Below are positions 62,554-64,000 of a stretch of 64,000 nucleotides of DNA, in pieces. The position numbers and the translations under genes were made by a program. The notes under the pieces are model-generated. The model saw only the letters and a program-made list of their open reading frames with translations, searched no databases and had not been told where the DNA came from. This stretch comes from Streptomyces armeniacus (lineage in GTDB: Bacteria > Actinomycetota > Actinomycetes > Streptomycetales > Streptomycetaceae): the NCBI RefSeq assembly GCF_003355155.1, contig NZ_CP031320.1, positions 7,876,715-7,940,714 on the forward strand. The letters run 5' to 3'. How positions within the stretch are numbered: the stretch's first letter is position 1; each line of letters starts with the position of its first letter.

Positions 62554-63980
62554 TCACCGCGGGGCTTCCGTCGTACGCGCCGCTGCCATGGCGGCGGACA
62601 GGCGCGCCGGGTCGGTCACGGCGGTGTGCAGCCGTACGCCGGCGGGAGCGGAGGCGGCTGGGCCGGCGCCGCGGGTCGCGGTGATGTCGTAGCCGAGGGG
62701 CGTCGCGACGACGTCCACCCAGTCGCCGCTCTGCGGGTGGCCGCAACGGCGTTCGCAGCCCGACCAGTACACGGGGAGCGGTTGGCCGCCCCGGGTGCCG
62801 ACATCTGTACGGGGGGTGGCTGCGGTGGCGTGGGCGGCGTGCGCGCGTACGTCCGTACGGGACTTGGCGCAGCCCGGCTGCCCGGCGCAGGCACCGACGC
62901 CGTACAGGGGCGCGTCCGGGCCGGTGACCAGCCCGGCGGCGGCGAGCTCCGCGAGCCGGTCGCCTGCGGTCGGGGCCGGGAGGCCCGGGAGGCCCGGGAG
63001 GACGACGCTGCGCCACGGGGTCACGTGCAGCCGGTCGTCGCCGTCACGTTCGGCGGTGTTCGCGAGCAGCCGCCACTGGGCGGTGGTGAGCCGCCCGAGG
63101 GGGGCGGCGACGCACAGGGCGGTGCGGGTGGAGGGAGCGGGGGCGGGGTGTTCGCCGGGGGTGGGGCCGTGCGCGTCGTGGGGTGCGGGGAGAAGGGCTT
63201 CCGTTTCCGATTCCGCTTCGGCTTCTGCTTCGGGTTCTGTGCGCGGGGTGTCCGCGGCGAACCGTTCGGCGACGGCGCGGGCCAGGAGGGCGGCGGCGCC
63301 GGGCAGTTCCCGTATGCGCCAGCAGGGTGTGCCGCTGTCGCGGACGGCGGCGAGGAAGAGTTCGGCGGCGGAGAGGGCGGCGCGGGGTGCTTCTTGGGCG
63401 GATACGGGGAGCGTGACCGTTTCGTCGTGTGCGTCCGGGCCGATCCGGAGGAGCGCGTCGGACGTACTGCGTGCGATGACCGTCACATCGGCGCCGAGCG
63501 CCGCCACGTCTCCCCGCCCGTCGTCACACGCGAACAGGAAACGGCCCGACAGCGCGGCGGCGGCCTCGCTGGCGCAGAGCAGCCGGTCCAGTTGCCGCAC
63601 CCAGGGCAGCACGTCGGAGCGCCCCCGTCCGTCGCGGCCGGAGAGCGGCGAGGCGACGATGTTCCGTACGCGCTCGTGGCGGGGGGAGGGGAGCAGCCCG
63701 ATGGCGGAGAGTGCGTTCGCGAGTTCGCGACCGCATGCGTCGGGATGGCCCCGGTTCTGGCCGAGGCCGCGGAGCTGTACATTGCCGCGGGAAGTGAGGT
63801 GCAGGGTTCCGTCACCCTGCTGGTCTGCCGCGTCCGCCAGTGCGTGCGCCTGGCGAACGGTCAACAGGCCCCCGGGTATCCGTACGCGGGCGAGCGCGCC
63901 GTCGTCCGCCATGTGCAGCCGCAACGTGCCTGGGCAGGCGTCGTCGCGGTCCCGGCGGGAGGGCGTCTCCCGGAGCGGGG
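62554..63980 (-). CDS. cobG: Precorrin-3B synthase, start codon lost at adapter
   Basis: About 475 residues of the nitrite/sulfite-reductase-like CobG remain. The first half has [29 protein letters not shown] and [21 protein letters not shown]. The second half has [33 protein letters not shown] and [13 protein letters not shown], whose cysteines hold a [4Fe-4S]/siroheme site. It adds oxygen at C20 in the aerobic cobalamin route. An Ala/Glu-rich insertion ([15 protein letters not shown]) separates the halves. The apparent MYRRQ start is adapter; only a few native residues should be missing. Confidence 0.9.
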
Positions 63981-64000
63981 GTTGTCTCCTATACACATCT
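63981..64000. other. Nextera adapter at the window end
   Basis: TGTCTCCTATACACATCT is the Tn5 mosaic end with one substitution. The block ends here, and whatever follows outside the window is probably another join. Confidence 0.92.

Overview
The window is high-GC actinobacterial DNA, almost certainly Streptomyces. The support is near-exclusive G/C at third codon positions, the many GTG starts and NTGA start/stop overlaps, XRE-DUF5753/DUF397 pairs, an RsbW-like ATPase, type I PKS genes, an SCO6880-type secretion locus and a typical Streptomyces intergenic repeat. I saw no rRNA, tRNA or CRISPR array.

The most important fact for any reader is that the window is not one natural stretch of chromosome. 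Degenerate Illumina Nextera (Tn5 mosaic-end) adapter sequence lies at about 6466-6600, 11438-11587, 34323-34498, 47545-47667, 55981-56047 and 63981-64000, and genes are cut at these points. Further breaks without adapter are suggested where unrelated gene pieces abut: about 1205, 1480-1550, 16170, 20895, 25450, 30000, 52000, 59775 and 60078. Gene order should be trusted only inside each block.

Block 1 (1-6465): a C-terminal PQQ-type beta-propeller of a membrane protein, P-type ATPase and transposase scraps, two VOC proteins, an RsbW-like ATPase next to an XRE/triple-DUF397 pair, a SUFU-domain protein, a GNAT and a 5'-cut SDR. Block 2 (6601-11437): a WXG100-like protein and a large T7SS-signal/DUF6531/Rhs protein whose toxin end is cut off. 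Block 3 (11588-34322): an SDR/TetR pair with two palindromic operators, an orphan Phd antitoxin, a GH92 mannosidase, acyltransferases, an AKR behind a MerR-type dyad, PKS fragments, a metallopeptidase-VWA protein, a colicin-D-like toxin tail with its immunity gene, KhtTU and an ArsR regulator.

Block 4 (34499-47545): a DHFR-family fragment, a MarR-controlled DoxX/extradiol dioxygenase pair, a TetR/DUF1772 pair, an aldolase/2-hydroxyacid dehydrogenase/Nramp operon, a thaumatin-like secreted protein, an internally deleted lactate permease facing its FadR/LldR-type regulator with two operator boxes, and a second GH92. Block 5 (47669-55980): an Rhs toxin tail with its probable immunity gene, a methyltransferase, a second XRE/DUF397 locus with three overlapping small genes, a malate synthase remnant and a conjugation-like secretion operon (SCO6880 family, VirB4-like ATPase, start of a VirD4-like protein). 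Block 6 (56048-63980): a PCMT-like methyltransferase, an FMN reductase, a DrrAB-type ABC exporter whose permease runs into a beta-glucosidase fragment, and a cobalamin operon (cobG, cobH, fused cobIJ).

The biologically most interesting themes are polymorphic toxins (three Rhs-type ends, two with immunity genes), the SCO6880/VirB4 secretion locus, the metallopeptidase-VWA locus, and several clear regulator/operator pairs.
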